From the NCBI RefSeq assembly GCF_030269365.1, contig NZ_BSTF01000001.1, positions 310,001 to 374,000 on the forward strand: 64,000 nucleotides of DNA, in the 5' to 3' direction. Numbering within the stretch: the first letter of the stretch is position 1; each line of letters begins with the position of its first letter. The notes beneath the pieces are model-generated. The model worked only from the letters and a program-made list of their open reading frames with translations, was not told the origin of the DNA and did no database searches. This document shows positions 23,043-32,301 of this stretch, piece after piece. The translations under genes were made by a program, and so were the position numbers. This DNA comes from Lentzea sp. NBRC 102530. GTDB taxonomy: Bacteria; Actinomycetota; Actinomycetes; Mycobacteriales; Pseudonocardiaceae.

Positions 23043-23168
23043 GTGGTTCCCCCTGGCGTCGCGGCGGCGCCGTGAGAGTAGTTGACGTTGGTGAACGGAA
23101 AGGATGGTTTGGCCGTCGATGTACCCGGGTAACCCGCGCCCGAACTGATCAACTGACCGAGGAGCGGT

Positions 23169-23564
23169 TTGGCTCGCGACCAGGCAGCACGGACGGGAGA
23201 GGCGGCGCACCTGCCACTGGGCAGGCAACGGCCGTCGCTCGCGGCAGTCCGGCGCTGGGTGCGGCTGGAGCTCATGGCTGAGGACGCCGACGCCGTGTCG
23301 GACGTGTTGCTGGTGGTGAACGAGCTGGTCAGCAACGCGTACCGGTACACGTCGGAACCGTCTTTCCTGCGCGTCGTCGTGGAGCAGAAGAAGATCCGCG
23401 TCGAGATCGCGCACGACGCCAGGGCCCATCCGCCGTTGCGCAAGGTGTCCCGGCCCCAGCGCGGGTACGGCCTGGTTCTGGTGGCCCGGCTGTCCGACCG
23501 CTGGGGTGTGGACAGGGCTCACGGGGGCACCGTGGTCTGGGCTGATCTCCCGAGGTCGCCGTGA
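23169..23564 (+). CDS. HATPase-domain (RsbW-like) protein 1
   Basis: This 131-residue protein begins with TTG at 23169 after an AGGAG site. It consists of a single GHKL ATPase domain. The N box VVNELVSNAYRY binds Mg-ATP, and the G box appears as RGYGLVLVARLSDRWGV. Stand-alone domains of this kind are mainly anti-sigma or switch-protein kinases (RsbW/SpoIIAB family), abundant in actinobacteria. The D box (VEIAHDARAHPPL) is present but altered. A similar gene follows after 82 bases. No anti-anti-sigma gene is adjacent, so the partner is unknown. Confidence 0.85.
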   Translation: MARDQAARTGEAAHLPLGRQRPSLAAVRRWVRLELMAEDADAVSDVLLVVNELVSNAYRYTSEPSFLRVVVEQKKIRVEIAHDARAHPPLRKVSRPQRGYGLVLVARLSDRWGVDRAHGGTVVWADLPRSP

Positions 23565-23646
23565 TTCCAGCTCGGTTGGTTTCGATGTGCGCGCTCTGGG
23601 GTATGCAGCCTGCTGCCTTGAACGAACAGGGCGCGGGGAGATGCTG

Positions 23647-24048
23647 ATGGGTATTGCAGGACGGTCCGGCGAACGACTGGACCTCGTCCTACCGGAAGGT
23701 GCTTTGCCGCTCGCGGACGTGCGGGCGGAGGTTCGGCGCCTCCTGAGAGGCATGCACGAGAACGTCGTCGTCGACGTGATGGTCGTGGCCACGGAGCTCG
23801 TGAGCAACGCCTACCACCACGCGGCACCGCACCGCCGGGCCCGGATCTTCCGCCTGCCCGAACGCGAGGTGGTGCGGGTCGAGGTCGACGACGGCACCCC
23901 CGGTCGTTTCCCCCAGCTCGGGCGAATGGGGTTCCTCGGGCGGCGGCAACGAGGGTTGTTGCTGGTCAACGGCCTGGCGCAGGTGTGGGGGCACAACCGG
24001 TTCCCCGATTCCAAGACCGTGTGGGCGGACGTGTCGTCCGTCAGGTGA
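23647..24048 (+). CDS. HATPase-domain (RsbW-like) protein 2
   Basis: This is a 133-residue GHKL ATPase protein. I chose ATG at 23647, 6 bases after GGGGAG; the ATG at 23641 touches that site. The N box is VVATELVSNAYHH, the D box VRVEVDDGTPGRF, and the G box RRQRGLLLVNGLAQVWG. It is a diverged paralog of the preceding protein and is probably co-transcribed with it. A role as anti-sigma kinase is inferred from the family. Its end overlaps the convergent beta-lactamase gene by 8 bases. Confidence 0.85.
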   Translation: MGIAGRSGERLDLVLPEGALPLADVRAEVRRLLRGMHENVVVDVMVVATELVSNAYHHAAPHRRARIFRLPEREVVRVEVDDGTPGRFPQLGRMGFLGRRQRGLLLVNGLAQVWGHNRFPDSKTVWADVSSVR

Positions 24049-24952
24049 GGGTCTTGACGACGTAGGCGGCGGCTTCGGCGACGAGAGCCTCGTCGTACTC
24101 CGCGTCCGCGGAGGCCTTGCTCGACATGATCGCGATCAGGACCGGCCCGCGGTTCGGCGGCCACACGACGGCGATGTCGTTGACCGTGCCGTGCGCGCCG
24201 GTGCCGGTCTTGTTCGCGACCTCGCTGCCCTGTGGCACGCCGGCGCGGACGCGGTGCGCTCCGGTGACCGACCGTTGCAGGAGGTCCTTCAGGAAGTCGC
24301 GCTTCTCGGGCTCGAGCGCGTCTCCGAGCACGATCCGCTGGTAGTCCGTGCCGAGTGAGCGCGGGGTGGCGGTGTCGCGCGGATCGCCGGGAGTGGCCGA
24401 GGTGATGTCCGGTTCGATCCGGTCCATCCTGGTCTCGGTGTCGCCGAGTTCGCGCAGGTACCTGGTGAGCTCCGCCGGTCCGCCCACCTCGCGCAGCAGC
24501 AGGTTGCCCGCCGTGCCGTCGCTGTGGCGGACGGCGGCGTCGCAGAGGTCGCGCAGTGTCATGCCCGTCCGGACGTTCTGCTTCGTGATGGCCGAGCTCC
24601 TCATCAGCTCGGCTTCGGTGTAGGTGACCACCTTGTCCAGATAGGACATCGGGTTGCGATGCAGAACCGCCGCAGCGGCAAGGCCTTTGAACGTCGAGCA
24701 GAACGCGAACCGCTCGTCCGCCCGATGTTCGATCGTGCTTCCGTTGTCGCTCATCGCGAAGACGCCCAGCCGTGCGTCGAACTTCTTCTCCAGCGCGAAC
24801 AACGCCTCGTGCCGCAGGGGAACCGCGCTCGTCGTCGGCCCCGGTGTCGTCGTGGTCGTGGCCGCGGTCGTGGTCTCGGTGGCCGGGGTGGCGGCGCAAC
24901 TGGCGAGCGGGAGCAGGGCGAGGGTCTTCAGGACGGTGCGTCGAGCGGTCAC
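24041..24952 (-). CDS. Class A beta-lactamase lipoprotein with variant omega loop
   Basis: This 303-residue precursor has a lipobox (LPLASC, Cys19) and a Thr-rich linker to about residue 43. The class A motifs are present. Ser86-x-x-Lys89 is in CSTFKGL. HSDGTAGNLLL replaces the usual SDN with SDG. The general base Glu is in RIEPDIT, and KTGTG is in VANKTGTGAHG. The omega loop reads EPDITSATPGD, where most enzymes have EPELN, so the Asn170 that holds the deacylation water is Thr here. Activity may therefore be altered. It is predicted to hydrolyse penicillins outside the cell. No BlaI/AmpR-type regulator is adjacent; a GntR gene lies upstream on the same strand. Confidence 0.92.
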   Translation of the reverse strand: MTARRTVLKTLALLPLASCAATPATETTTAATTTTTPGPTTSAVPLRHEALFALEKKFDARLGVFAMSDNGSTIEHRADERFAFCSTFKGLAAAAVLHRNPMSYLDKVVTYTEAELMRSSAITKQNVRTGMTLRDLCDAAVRHSDGTAGNLLLREVGGPAELTRYLRELGDTETRMDRIEPDITSATPGDPRDTATPRSLGTDYQRIVLGDALEPEKRDFLKDLLQRSVTGAHRVRAGVPQGSEVANKTGTGAHGTVNDIAVVWPPNRGPVLIAIMSSKASADAEYDEALVAEAAAYVVKTLT

Positions 24953-24956
24953 CCGG

Positions 24957-25601
24957 TCACACTATTTGATCTCCTCGAACCTGCGGCAACGTCAGGTGGG
25001 CCCGGTCGCTGCGCAGGACGACCCTCGACAGTTCTCTCGTCGCGCCCGTGGTGTCGTGGCCGAGCCAGGAGACCGCCAGCAGTGGCGTGGCGGGGCGGAC
25101 GTTCAGCAGGCTCGCCACTCGTGGGGTGGCGAGCGCGGTGGTGCATCGCGGTTCGCTCTGGCGGAGGCGGTAGGCGGTGGCGAGGAACTCGCGCAGGGGC
25201 GTGCCGGGGTCGTAGCGGGTGGCGAAGCCCGGGAGTGCGTGCAGGTGCGTCTGGCGAACGCCGATCGGGTCGTCGAGGTGGACCAGCACCGACTCGACGG
25301 TGGTCACGTCGTTCCTGGTGCTGGTGGTGGTGCGTTCGCGGGGGAGCTGGTCCGCGGTCAGTGCGTGCAGGGCGATGCGGTGGGGCTGCCCGGGTGGTGC
25401 GACCGTGGTGCCCTGGCGGCCGGTGCCGCGCAACAGCCTGCCCTCCAGCACCAGTTCGTCCAGGGCCTTGCGGATGGTGCTGCGGGACACGCGCAACAGG
25501 TCCGAGAGCGCGCGCTCCGGCGGGAACGGGGTGTGGCCCGGCAGGTCGTCCAGCAGGTCCAGCAGCCGGGTCTTGGCCTGGTAGTAACGGGGAACGGGCA
25601 C
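24957..25601 (-). CDS. GntR-family transcription regulator with UTRA-like effector domain
   Basis: This 214-residue protein has an N-terminal winged helix of GntR type (YYQAKTRLLDLLDDLPGHTP, then LSDLLRVSRSTIRKALDELV and LEGRLLRGTGRQGTTV). The C-terminal part follows the UTRA (HutC-like) pattern, with a final strand APLLAVSWLG-like segment. HutC-type regulators sense small metabolites. The GTG start at 25601 lies 11 bases after the SARP gene, and the beta-lactamase gene begins 4 bases beyond its stop, so the three genes may form one unit. The ligand is unknown. Confidence 0.88.
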   Translation of the reverse strand: MPVPRYYQAKTRLLDLLDDLPGHTPFPPERALSDLLRVSRSTIRKALDELVLEGRLLRGTGRQGTTVAPPGQPHRIALHALTADQLPRERTTTSTRNDVTTVESVLVHLDDPIGVRQTHLHALPGFATRYDPGTPLREFLATAYRLRQSEPRCTTALATPRVASLLNVRPATPLLAVSWLGHDTTGATRELSRVVLRSDRAHLTLPQVRGDQIV

Positions 25602-25612
25602 GTTTCCCGACG

Positions 25613-28600
25613 TTATCGCGGGGCGATAACCAGCGACTCATCGTCGGCGTCGGGGGTGGAGCCGATCTCCTGGTAGATCCGATTCGCGGTCTTCCGGTCG
25701 CCGCTCAGGTGGGCCAGGGCGGCGTCCTTCCAGCGTGACCAGGAGACCGCGGCGAGGGCTTCGGGGCCGTGACCGGTGGCGGCCAGGACGACCGGCAGGT
25801 CCACGCCGATCAGGCCGGTGATCTGGTGGCCTCGCAGGACGGACAGCAACTCGCCCGTGTCGGGCTGGTTCTGCTCGTGCAGGGCGATTCTCGCGGTCAG
25901 CGTCAGCGGGTGGTGCAGGTCGGTGGGAATTCCCGTGGTCCTGGCCAGGGCCAGTGCCGCGGTGGCGTCCGCCTGGGCTCCGCGGAGGTCGCCGGTCAGC
26001 AGGCGGATGCGGCCCCGTGCGGCGTGGTGGTGGGAGTGCGCCGGGTTCTCCAGGACCTTCAGGGCCTCGGCGTACCGGCCGTCCCAGAACAGCTCGACGT
26101 AGCTGGACGCGGCCAGCCAGGCGAGCGTGTCCTCGTCTCCGTGGCGGTGGGCGGCCGCACGTGCTTCAGCCCTGACTTCGCGCCGTGTTCTGGCGTCGCC
26201 GATGGCGGTGTAGGCGGTGCTCGTGTTGACCAGGCAGAGGCCGGTGGAGATGCCTGCTCTCCGGCGTTCCTCGACGGCCCGGCGCAGGTCTTCCGTTCCG
26301 GTGGGGTCGCCCTGCCTGACCCTGGCGAGGCCGAGGGCTTCCAGCGCGATGGCCCGTTCCAGGCCGGTGGCGTCGGCCAGTGCGCTTCGTGCGGCTGTCA
26401 CCGCTTCCGGGAGCCTGTCCGCGAGCATCAGGGCGTGGGCCACGTACGCCTGGACGTCGTGTGCCGGTTCCCGGTCGAGGAACTCGATCGCCTGGTCCAG
26501 GTGGTGCCGCGCCTGGTCGTGGTCGCCGCGGTGCCAGGCGGCGCGCCAGGACGACCTCGCCGCTCTCGCGGCTCCCGCGAAGTCGCCGGCGGCTGTGTGG
26601 AGTTCGACCGCTTTCGCGAGTTCCGTCGTGCCGTCACCGGTCTGGGCGAGGCTGGAGCCGAGCAGCGTGAGGAGTCCGGCGGTGTCGCGGTGGCCGGGCG
26701 GGCAGACGGCCAGGGCGGCCCGGTAGCAGCGGATCGCGGTCTCCCGGGCGGCCAGGGTGGTGGCCCGGTTGCCGGCGTCGGTGAGAGCGGTCCTGGCCTT
26801 GGCGCCCATGATGTCGCACGGACGTCCGGAGGCCTCGGCGATCCACACGGCCTCCTGGAAGTGGTGCGCCAGCAGGGGAACGTGCTCCAGCGGCAGCGCC
26901 CTGACCCACTCCGCGGCGTGGTAGTGCTTCATCGCCTTGGTGCCGCGCGGCACCCGGTCGTAGGCCACGTCGCGCACCAGCACGTGGCTGAACGCGTACT
27001 CGGCCTGACCGGCCACGGTGCTCGTGCTGCCGCGGCGCAGGAAGTCCCTTTGGGCCAGGACTTCCAGGCACCGGGTCACCTCCGCCTCCGCGCGCTCGGC
27101 CACGGCGGCCACGACCCCCGGCCACACCGTGGAACCGATCACCGCGGCGTCCTGGAGCACGGACCTCTCGAGCTGTGGCAACGAATCCAAGCGTGCGCCG
27201 ATGACGTTCTGCACTGTTTCCGGAAGTGCTTCCGGTGCCCCGTCCCTGAGCATGCGCACGTACTCCTGGGCGAACAGCGGGTTGCCTTGGGAACGTTGCA
27301 GGAGCTGCTCCTGATCGGCGACCACGTTGTGGCGCTTCATCAACGCTTGCAACAGCGTCGCTGTGTCCTCTTCGGACAGGGGGTTGATCGGGATCTCCGG
27401 CCGGATCCTCGGATCCGGGCGGGCGGTGAGGAGGGTCAGCAGGGGTACACGGGTGCTGCTCAGGTCGTGGAGGAAGGTGAGCAGTCGGTCGTCGGCGCTG
27501 TGGACGTCCTCGACGACCAGGATCAGCGGCTCGTCGGCCAGTTGCTCGATCAGTCGTCGCCAGGCCGTGAGGACGTCGTTGCCCTGGGGGCCCACGCCGA
27601 CCAGTGCTTTGAGCTGGGTGGCCTGCCACGGGTCCGCGCTGATCGCCTCCACCTTGGCGGTCGCGGTCTCCGGGGAGTCGGTGTCGAGGATGCCGGCGTG
27701 TGCGCGGACGATCTCGGCCAGCGGGGCGTAGGTGTCGTTGCCGGCGAACGGCGGTGTGCGGCCGGTCAGCGTGCGTTTGCCCGTGGTGAACTCCTTGACC
27801 AGCCTCGTCTTGCCGGTGCCCGGCTCGCCGGTCAGGGTGATGACTCGGGGGCGGTTCGTCCGCTTCACCTGGTCGTAGGCGCGGTGGAGCCGGTCCAGTT
27901 CGCCGGTGCGGCCGATCAGCGGGGTGTCGTCGCCGGTCGGCGTGGTCGCCCTGGTGGTGACCGGGCAGATCTTGACCTCGCCCTTCGCCGTGCGGGCGAG
28001 GAGGTTCTGGGCGGCGGCGATGACCGTGCCGCTCACCTCGACGTGGTCGCCGGTCTTCACCAGCGCCGGACCGGTGGCCACCGCCGCCGCGGCCGGGTGA
28101 GCGCCGGTGATGTCGAGGGCCGCTCTGGTGGCTCTCGCGGCGTCGTCCTCGCGGTTGCGCGGAGCGCCGAACGCGGTGCAGATGGTGGCGCCCAGGGTGG
28201 TGATCCCGGTGCCGCCCAGCGCTTCCGCTCGCCGCTTCACCTCGGCCGTCGCGGTGGCGAGACGTTCGTCGGCGGCTTCGTCCGTGCCGGGCAGGTCGAG
28301 GCGGACCACGAGAACGCTGACCTTCTTGCGTTCCTGGACGGTCAACGCTTCCGGGGTGTGCGCGGTGAGAGCCGGGTCCTGGGTGAGGATGGCGTGTTCG
28401 AGGCTGGTCAGGGCCGGGCCGGGGGCCACGCCCAGTTCGGCGGCCAGGTGGTGCCGGGTCGTCCTCGCGGTGGCGAGGGCGTCGGCTTGGCGGCCCGAGC
28501 GGTAGAGGGCCAGCATCAGCAGGGTCTGGACGCGTTCGCGGAGCGGGTGGGCGCGGGCCAGGGCTTCCAGGTCGGCGGTGACCTCGCGGTGGCGGCCGTT

Positions 28601-29089
28601 CGCCAGTTCGGCTTCGTAGCGGTCTTCGGTGGCGGTGTCGTGGAGTTCGGTGATCTTGGCGAGTGTCGGCCAGGTGATGCCTTCGGCCACCAGGTCCGCC
28701 AGTACCGGCCCGCGCCAGAGGGCCAGGGCTGAGCGCAGCACGGCTGCTCTGTCCTGGGCGCTGGTGGTGTGCGCCCGGGCGAGGGTGGCTCGGAACCGGA
28801 GCAGGTCCAGGCCGGCCTCGTCGGCGTGCAGGAGGTAGCCGGGTTTGCGGGTGGTGATCTCGATGCCGGCCTTGCGCAGGGCGGAGACCGCGTTGAGCAG
28901 GATGCCCCTGGACGTGGGTGGGGGATCCGCCGGCCAGAGGGCGGTGGTGAGGTCGCTGATCGAGATGACCTGGCCGGGGTGCAGGAGGAGGTAGGCGAGG
29001 GTGGCTCGGCGGGTGAAACCGCCGAGGTGGTGCTCGTGGCCGTCCACGCGCACCTGCAGGGGACCGAGCACCGCGAACTCGATGGCCAT
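25613..29089 (-). CDS. SARP (AfsR/BTAD) regulator fused to a degenerate cyclase-like domain, ATPase and TPRs
   Basis: This is a 1158-residue regulator with ATG at 29089. Residues 1-245 are an OmpR-type DNA-binding domain plus BTAD (FAVLGPLQVRVDG, then LAYLLLHPGQVISISDLTTA). Residues of about 262-385 resemble a class III nucleotidyl cyclase: KKVSVLVVRLDLPGTDEAAD, then TICTAFGAPRNREDDAARAT. The metal-binding Asp residues and substrate residues are not evident, so the domain is probably inactive. From about 395 an AAA/NACHT-type ATPase follows (LIGRTGELDRL, Walker A TGEPGTGKT, Walker B LILVVEDVHSAD). The rest, to the end, is TPR-like helices. SARPs activate secondary-metabolite or stress genes. 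It is divergent from an ABC importer. Confidence 0.9.
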   Translation of the reverse strand: MAIEFAVLGPLQVRVDGHEHHLGGFTRRATLAYLLLHPGQVISISDLTTALWPADPPPTSRGILLNAVSALRKAGIEITTRKPGYLLHADEAGLDLLRFRATLARAHTTSAQDRAAVLRSALALWRGPVLADLVAEGITWPTLAKITELHDTATEDRYEAELANGRHREVTADLEALARAHPLRERVQTLLMLALYRSGRQADALATARTTRHHLAAELGVAPGPALTSLEHAILTQDPALTAHTPEALTVQERKKVSVLVVRLDLPGTDEAADERLATATAEVKRRAEALGGTGITTLGATICTAFGAPRNREDDAARATRAALDITGAHPAAAAVATGPALVKTGDHVEVSGTVIAAAQNLLARTAKGEVKICPVTTRATTPTGDDTPLIGRTGELDRLHRAYDQVKRTNRPRVITLTGEPGTGKTRLVKEFTTGKRTLTGRTPPFAGNDTYAPLAEIVRAHAGILDTDSPETATAKVEAISADPWQATQLKALVGVGPQGNDVLTAWRRLIEQLADEPLILVVEDVHSADDRLLTFLHDLSSTRVPLLTLLTARPDPRIRPEIPINPLSEEDTATLLQALMKRHNVVADQEQLLQRSQGNPLFAQEYVRMLRDGAPEALPETVQNVIGARLDSLPQLERSVLQDAAVIGSTVWPGVVAAVAERAEAEVTRCLEVLAQRDFLRRGSTSTVAGQAEYAFSHVLVRDVAYDRVPRGTKAMKHYHAAEWVRALPLEHVPLLAHHFQEAVWIAEASGRPCDIMGAKARTALTDAGNRATTLAARETAIRCYRAALAVCPPGHRDTAGLLTLLGSSLAQTGDGTTELAKAVELHTAAGDFAGAARAARSSWRAAWHRGDHDQARHHLDQAIEFLDREPAHDVQAYVAHALMLADRLPEAVTAARSALADATGLERAIALEALGLARVRQGDPTGTEDLRRAVEERRRAGISTGLCLVNTSTAYTAIGDARTRREVRAEARAAAHRHGDEDTLAWLAASSYVELFWDGRYAEALKVLENPAHSHHHAARGRIRLLTGDLRGAQADATAALALARTTGIPTDLHHPLTLTARIALHEQNQPDTGELLSVLRGHQITGLIGVDLPVVLAATGHGPEALAAVSWSRWKDAALAHLSGDRKTANRIYQEIGSTPDADDESLVIAPR

Positions 29090-29232
29090 TGGTGTGGACC
29101 ATACCGGCGTTGTGGTTCCGGCGGGGTTCGGTTGCGCTTGGGTGGGTGGCTGCGGTTGAGAGGGCGGTTCCGCCGGGTCGAGCCCCACCCTGCCGCCCGT
29201 CCTTCCCCTTGTGGGCCAGATGAACCAGTGCC

Positions 29233-30624
29233 ATGTTGGAAGGCATGGGGCGGACAAAGGTGTTCGGACTGCTGGCGGTGTGCGGGTTGCTCGCCGGGTG
29301 CCTGGGGCAGCCGCGGAGCGGGGATCAGGCCAGGAACGCGGATGCCGGGGAGTTCACGCTGACGATCGTCGCCAACGCGGCGGTGGGCGGGAAGAACGCT
29401 CGCGGGGCCGACTGGATCCAGAACTGGGTGATACCCCGGTTCACCGAGGCGCAGAAGGCCAAAGGGGTGACCGCCACGGTGAAGTTCGAGCAGAACGGCA
29501 CCGGGGACGAGGACTTCAAGACGAAGGTCGCGCTGGACCTCAAGACCGGCGGTGGCGGGGACGTCGTCGAGATCGACGGGATCTGGCTCGGCGAGTTCGC
29601 GCAGGCCGGGCAGATCAAGCCCCTGGACGAGGTCGTCGGCGACACGTCGTGGGACGGGTGGGGGCAGATTCCCGAGGCCGTGCAAGGGCTGGGGGAGTTC
29701 GAGGGCAAGACCTACGGCGTGCCGATGGGCACGGACGGGCGGGTCTTGTTCTTCAACAAGAAGTTGTTCGCCCAGGCCGGGTTGCCCGCTGACTGGCAGC
29801 CCCGGTCGTGGCAGGACGTGCTGGACGCCGGGGCCGAGCTGAAGGGGCAGGCCGGGGTCACGCCGATCCAGCTCAACGCCGGGTCCGCCATGGGGGAGGC
29901 CACCACCATGCAGGGCGTGCTGCCCGCGCTGGTGGGGACGGGGCGGCCGGTGTACGAGAACGGGAAGTGGCAAGGGGATTCCGCTCAGGTCAGGGACGTG
30001 CTCGAGCTCTACCGGAAGATCTACGGAGGTGGGCTCGGCGATCCCGTGTTGCAGCAGGAGGCGAACGGACGGCAGCGGTCGTTCGCGTTGTTCAGCGAGA
30101 ACAAGATCGGGATCTTGCTGGAGAGCGACTACTTCTGGCGGTCCGTGGTCGAGCCGGTCAACGGCGTGGCGAAGATGGCGGATCGGGACTCGGCCGTCGG
30201 GTGGGCCTTGGTGCCTGCGAAAGAAGCGAAGGCCGGGGTGGGCGGTCAGGACTTCGTGAGCATGTCCGGGGGTGGGGTGCGGGTGATCAACCCCAACACG
30301 CGGTACCCGCGGCAGGCCTGGGAGTTCATGCAGTTCCTCAACTCCGCGGAGGCGGTCAGGGAGTCGCTGGCCGGGACCGCTCAGCTGACGCAGCGGCAGG
30401 ACGTGAACGACCAGGTGCTCGGGGGTGACCCGATGTTGTCGTTCATCGCGGAGAAGGTCCTGCCGATCACCCGGTACCGGCCCGGGGTGGCGGACTACCC
30501 GAAGGTTTCCGCGGCGTTGCAGCAGGCCACGGCGGACGTCGTGGGCGGGATGAGTCCGGACGAGGCGGCGAAGGCCTATCGGGCGTCGTTGGTCAAGGCG
30601 GTCGGCGAGCAGAACGTTGGATAG
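29233..30624 (+). CDS. ABC importer substrate-binding lipoprotein (family 1, sugar/osmolyte type)
   Basis: This is a 463-residue precursor with a lipobox (CGLLAGC). The body has the fold pattern of large (cluster D/MalE-like) binding proteins: TLTIVANAAVGGKNARGADW, then GVPMGTDGRVLFFNKKLFA and RQAWEFMQFLNSAEAVRESL. The start is uncertain. ATG at 29233 has no clear ribosome-binding site. ATG at 29245 has GGAAGG only one base away. The gene is first in an operon with two permeases, an ATPase and a dioxygenase. Sugars, oligosaccharides or small osmolytes are the usual ligands of this class. The ligand here is unknown. Confidence 0.9.
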   Translation: MLEGMGRTKVFGLLAVCGLLAGCLGQPRSGDQARNADAGEFTLTIVANAAVGGKNARGADWIQNWVIPRFTEAQKAKGVTATVKFEQNGTGDEDFKTKVALDLKTGGGGDVVEIDGIWLGEFAQAGQIKPLDEVVGDTSWDGWGQIPEAVQGLGEFEGKTYGVPMGTDGRVLFFNKKLFAQAGLPADWQPRSWQDVLDAGAELKGQAGVTPIQLNAGSAMGEATTMQGVLPALVGTGRPVYENGKWQGDSAQVRDVLELYRKIYGGGLGDPVLQQEANGRQRSFALFSENKIGILLESDYFWRSVVEPVNGVAKMADRDSAVGWALVPAKEAKAGVGGQDFVSMSGGGVRVINPNTRYPRQAWEFMQFLNSAEAVRESLAGTAQLTQRQDVNDQVLGGDPMLSFIAEKVLPITRYRPGVADYPKVSAALQQATADVVGGMSPDEAAKAYRASLVKAVGEQNVG

Positions 30625-31483
30625 CTCCGGGCTGGGCGTCCGGCGGGCGGTGGGGTTCGTCGCGCCCGCGTTGGTGTTGATCGGGGTGTTCCTGGTCTTC
30701 CCGGCGCTGTGGACGCTCTACATCGGGATCACGGACTACCAGCTCACCGGGCCCGCCGCGGCCGATCCGCAGGTGGTCGGCGCGGACAACCTCGTCGAGG
30801 CCGTGCGGGACCCGCTGTTCACCAACTCGGTGTGGTTGACGGCCCTGTTCGTGTTGTTCTCGGCGGTGATCGGGCAGAACGTGCTCGGGTTCGGGCTCGC
30901 CTGGTCGTTGCGGTCGGTGAGTCCTTGGTTGCGGCGGACGGCCGAGGGGCTCGTGCTGCTGTCGTGGATCCTGCCGAGCACGGTGGTGGCGTTCCTGTGG
31001 TTCGCGGTGCTGAGCCGGGACACCGGGACGCTCGGCCTGCTGCTCGGGTCGCCTCAGACGTCGTGGCTGGTGGAGTACCCGATGACCAGCCTGATCATCT
31101 TCAACGTGTGGCGCGGGACGGCGTTCTCGATGTTGCTGTACACGTCGGCGCTGGCCGCGGTGCCGCCGTCGCAGGTGGAGACGGCGCGGCTGGTGGGGGC
31201 CTCGGGGTGGCAGACGGTGCGGGACGTGGTGTTTCCGCACATCCGGGGGCACGTGCTGACGAACACGCTGCTGATCAGTTTGTGGACTGCCAACGACTTC
31301 ACGCCGTTCCTGCTGACGTCGGGCGGGCCCAACCACCGGTCCGAGGTGTTGCCGGTGCTGATCTACCGGCAGGCCCTGGAGGGTGGGCAGCTCGGGTACG
31401 CGTCGGCGATGTCGATGTTGTTGCTGGTCGGGAACCTGGTGGTGGCGCTGGTGTACCTGCGGTTGCTGCGGAGGCGCGCGTGA
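30617..31483 (+). CDS. ABC importer permease 1 (MalF-like)
   Basis: This 288-residue membrane protein has six segments and a C-terminal EAA loop (ETARLVGASGWQTVRDVVFP) that contacts the ATPase. The TTG start at 30617 overlaps the end of the binding-protein gene by 8 bases, so translation is coupled. The type is that of carbohydrate-uptake permeases (MalF/UgpA). Confidence 0.92.
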   Translation: MDSSGLGVRRAVGFVAPALVLIGVFLVFPALWTLYIGITDYQLTGPAAADPQVVGADNLVEAVRDPLFTNSVWLTALFVLFSAVIGQNVLGFGLAWSLRSVSPWLRRTAEGLVLLSWILPSTVVAFLWFAVLSRDTGTLGLLLGSPQTSWLVEYPMTSLIIFNVWRGTAFSMLLYTSALAAVPPSQVETARLVGASGWQTVRDVVFPHIRGHVLTNTLLISLWTANDFTPFLLTSGGPNHRSEVLPVLIYRQALEGGQLGYASAMSMLLLVGNLVVALVYLRLLRRRA

Positions 31484-32301
31484 GTCCTCTGTGGATGGTG
31501 CGGCGGATCGGGTTCTACGTGCTGGTCGCGGTGGTGCTGGCGTTCTTCGCGGTGCCGATGCTGTGGCTGGCGTCGGCACCGTTCGACGAGAAGCCCGGAC
31601 TCGGGTTGCGGTGGCCGGACTGGACGTGGCGCAACGTCGTGACGACGTTCGAGCACCCGTACGCGGTGTCGTCGCTGGTCAACTCGCTGGTGCTGTGCGT
31701 GGTCGCCACCGTGGTGACGACGGTGCTCGCGGCGCTGGCGGCCTACGCGTTGTCGCGGGTGCGCATTCCCGGGCGGGACCTGCTGCTGTACCTGTTGCTG
31801 TTGTTGTCGTCGGTCGTCACGGGGACGGCGGCGATGGTGCCGATCTTCGTGATGATGCTGCAGTTCGGGCTGATCAACTCGCAGTTCGGCACGGCGCTGG
31901 TGATCGCGGGCGGGATGCTGCCCGCCGCGATCTTCATCCTGAAGGACTTCATGGACGCCGTGCCGCGCTCGTACGAGGAGTCGGCGCGGGTGTTCGGGGC
32001 CTCGCCGCGGCAGGTGCTCGGCCACGTCGTGCTGCCGGTGGCGCGGCCGGGGGTGGCGACGATCTTCGTGTGGGCGTTCGTCAACGCCTGGGGCAACTTC
32101 CTGCTGCCGTTCCTGCTGTTGCGCGACGTCGGGCAGCAGCCTGCCGCGGTGTTGTTGCGGACCCTGTACGACGAGGGCGGCAGCGCCAACCTGACCGTGA
32201 TCCCGGTGTTCTCGTTGCTGTACTCGATTCCGGTGGTCGTGCTGTACCTGTTCGTGAGCAAGCGGTACGGGTTCCGATTCCACGGAGGCATCAAGAGCTG
32301 A
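31480..32301 (+). CDS. ABC importer permease 2 (MalG-like)
   Basis: This 273-residue membrane protein has six segments. The GTG start overlaps the previous stop (GTGA). The EAA loop is visible as ESARVFGASPRQVLGHVVLP. The opening segment, the periplasmic loop (SAPFDEKPGLGLRWPDWTW) and the C-terminal YGFRFHGGIKS tail fit MalG/UgpE permeases. With the preceding permease it forms the heterodimeric channel of the importer. Confidence 0.92.
   Translation: MSPLWMVRRIGFYVLVAVVLAFFAVPMLWLASAPFDEKPGLGLRWPDWTWRNVVTTFEHPYAVSSLVNSLVLCVVATVVTTVLAALAAYALSRVRIPGRDLLLYLLLLLSSVVTGTAAMVPIFVMMLQFGLINSQFGTALVIAGGMLPAAIFILKDFMDAVPRSYEESARVFGASPRQVLGHVVLPVARPGVATIFVWAFVNAWGNFLLPFLLLRDVGQQPAAVLLRTLYDEGGSANLTVIPVFSLLYSIPVVVLYLFVSKRYGFRFHGGIKS

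Noticed and set aside
25769..28732. Long plus-strand frame of 987 codons opposite the SARP gene
   Set aside because: It is a GC-rich shadow of the SARP gene. The composition is Gly/Arg/Val-rich without domains, and the minus-strand protein is clearly real.
29100..29232. LacI-type palindrome for the first ABC importer
   Set aside because: The gap between the SARP gene and the binding-protein gene has no copy of GGAAAGCGCTTTCC or a close variant, so this importer is probably not in that regulon.
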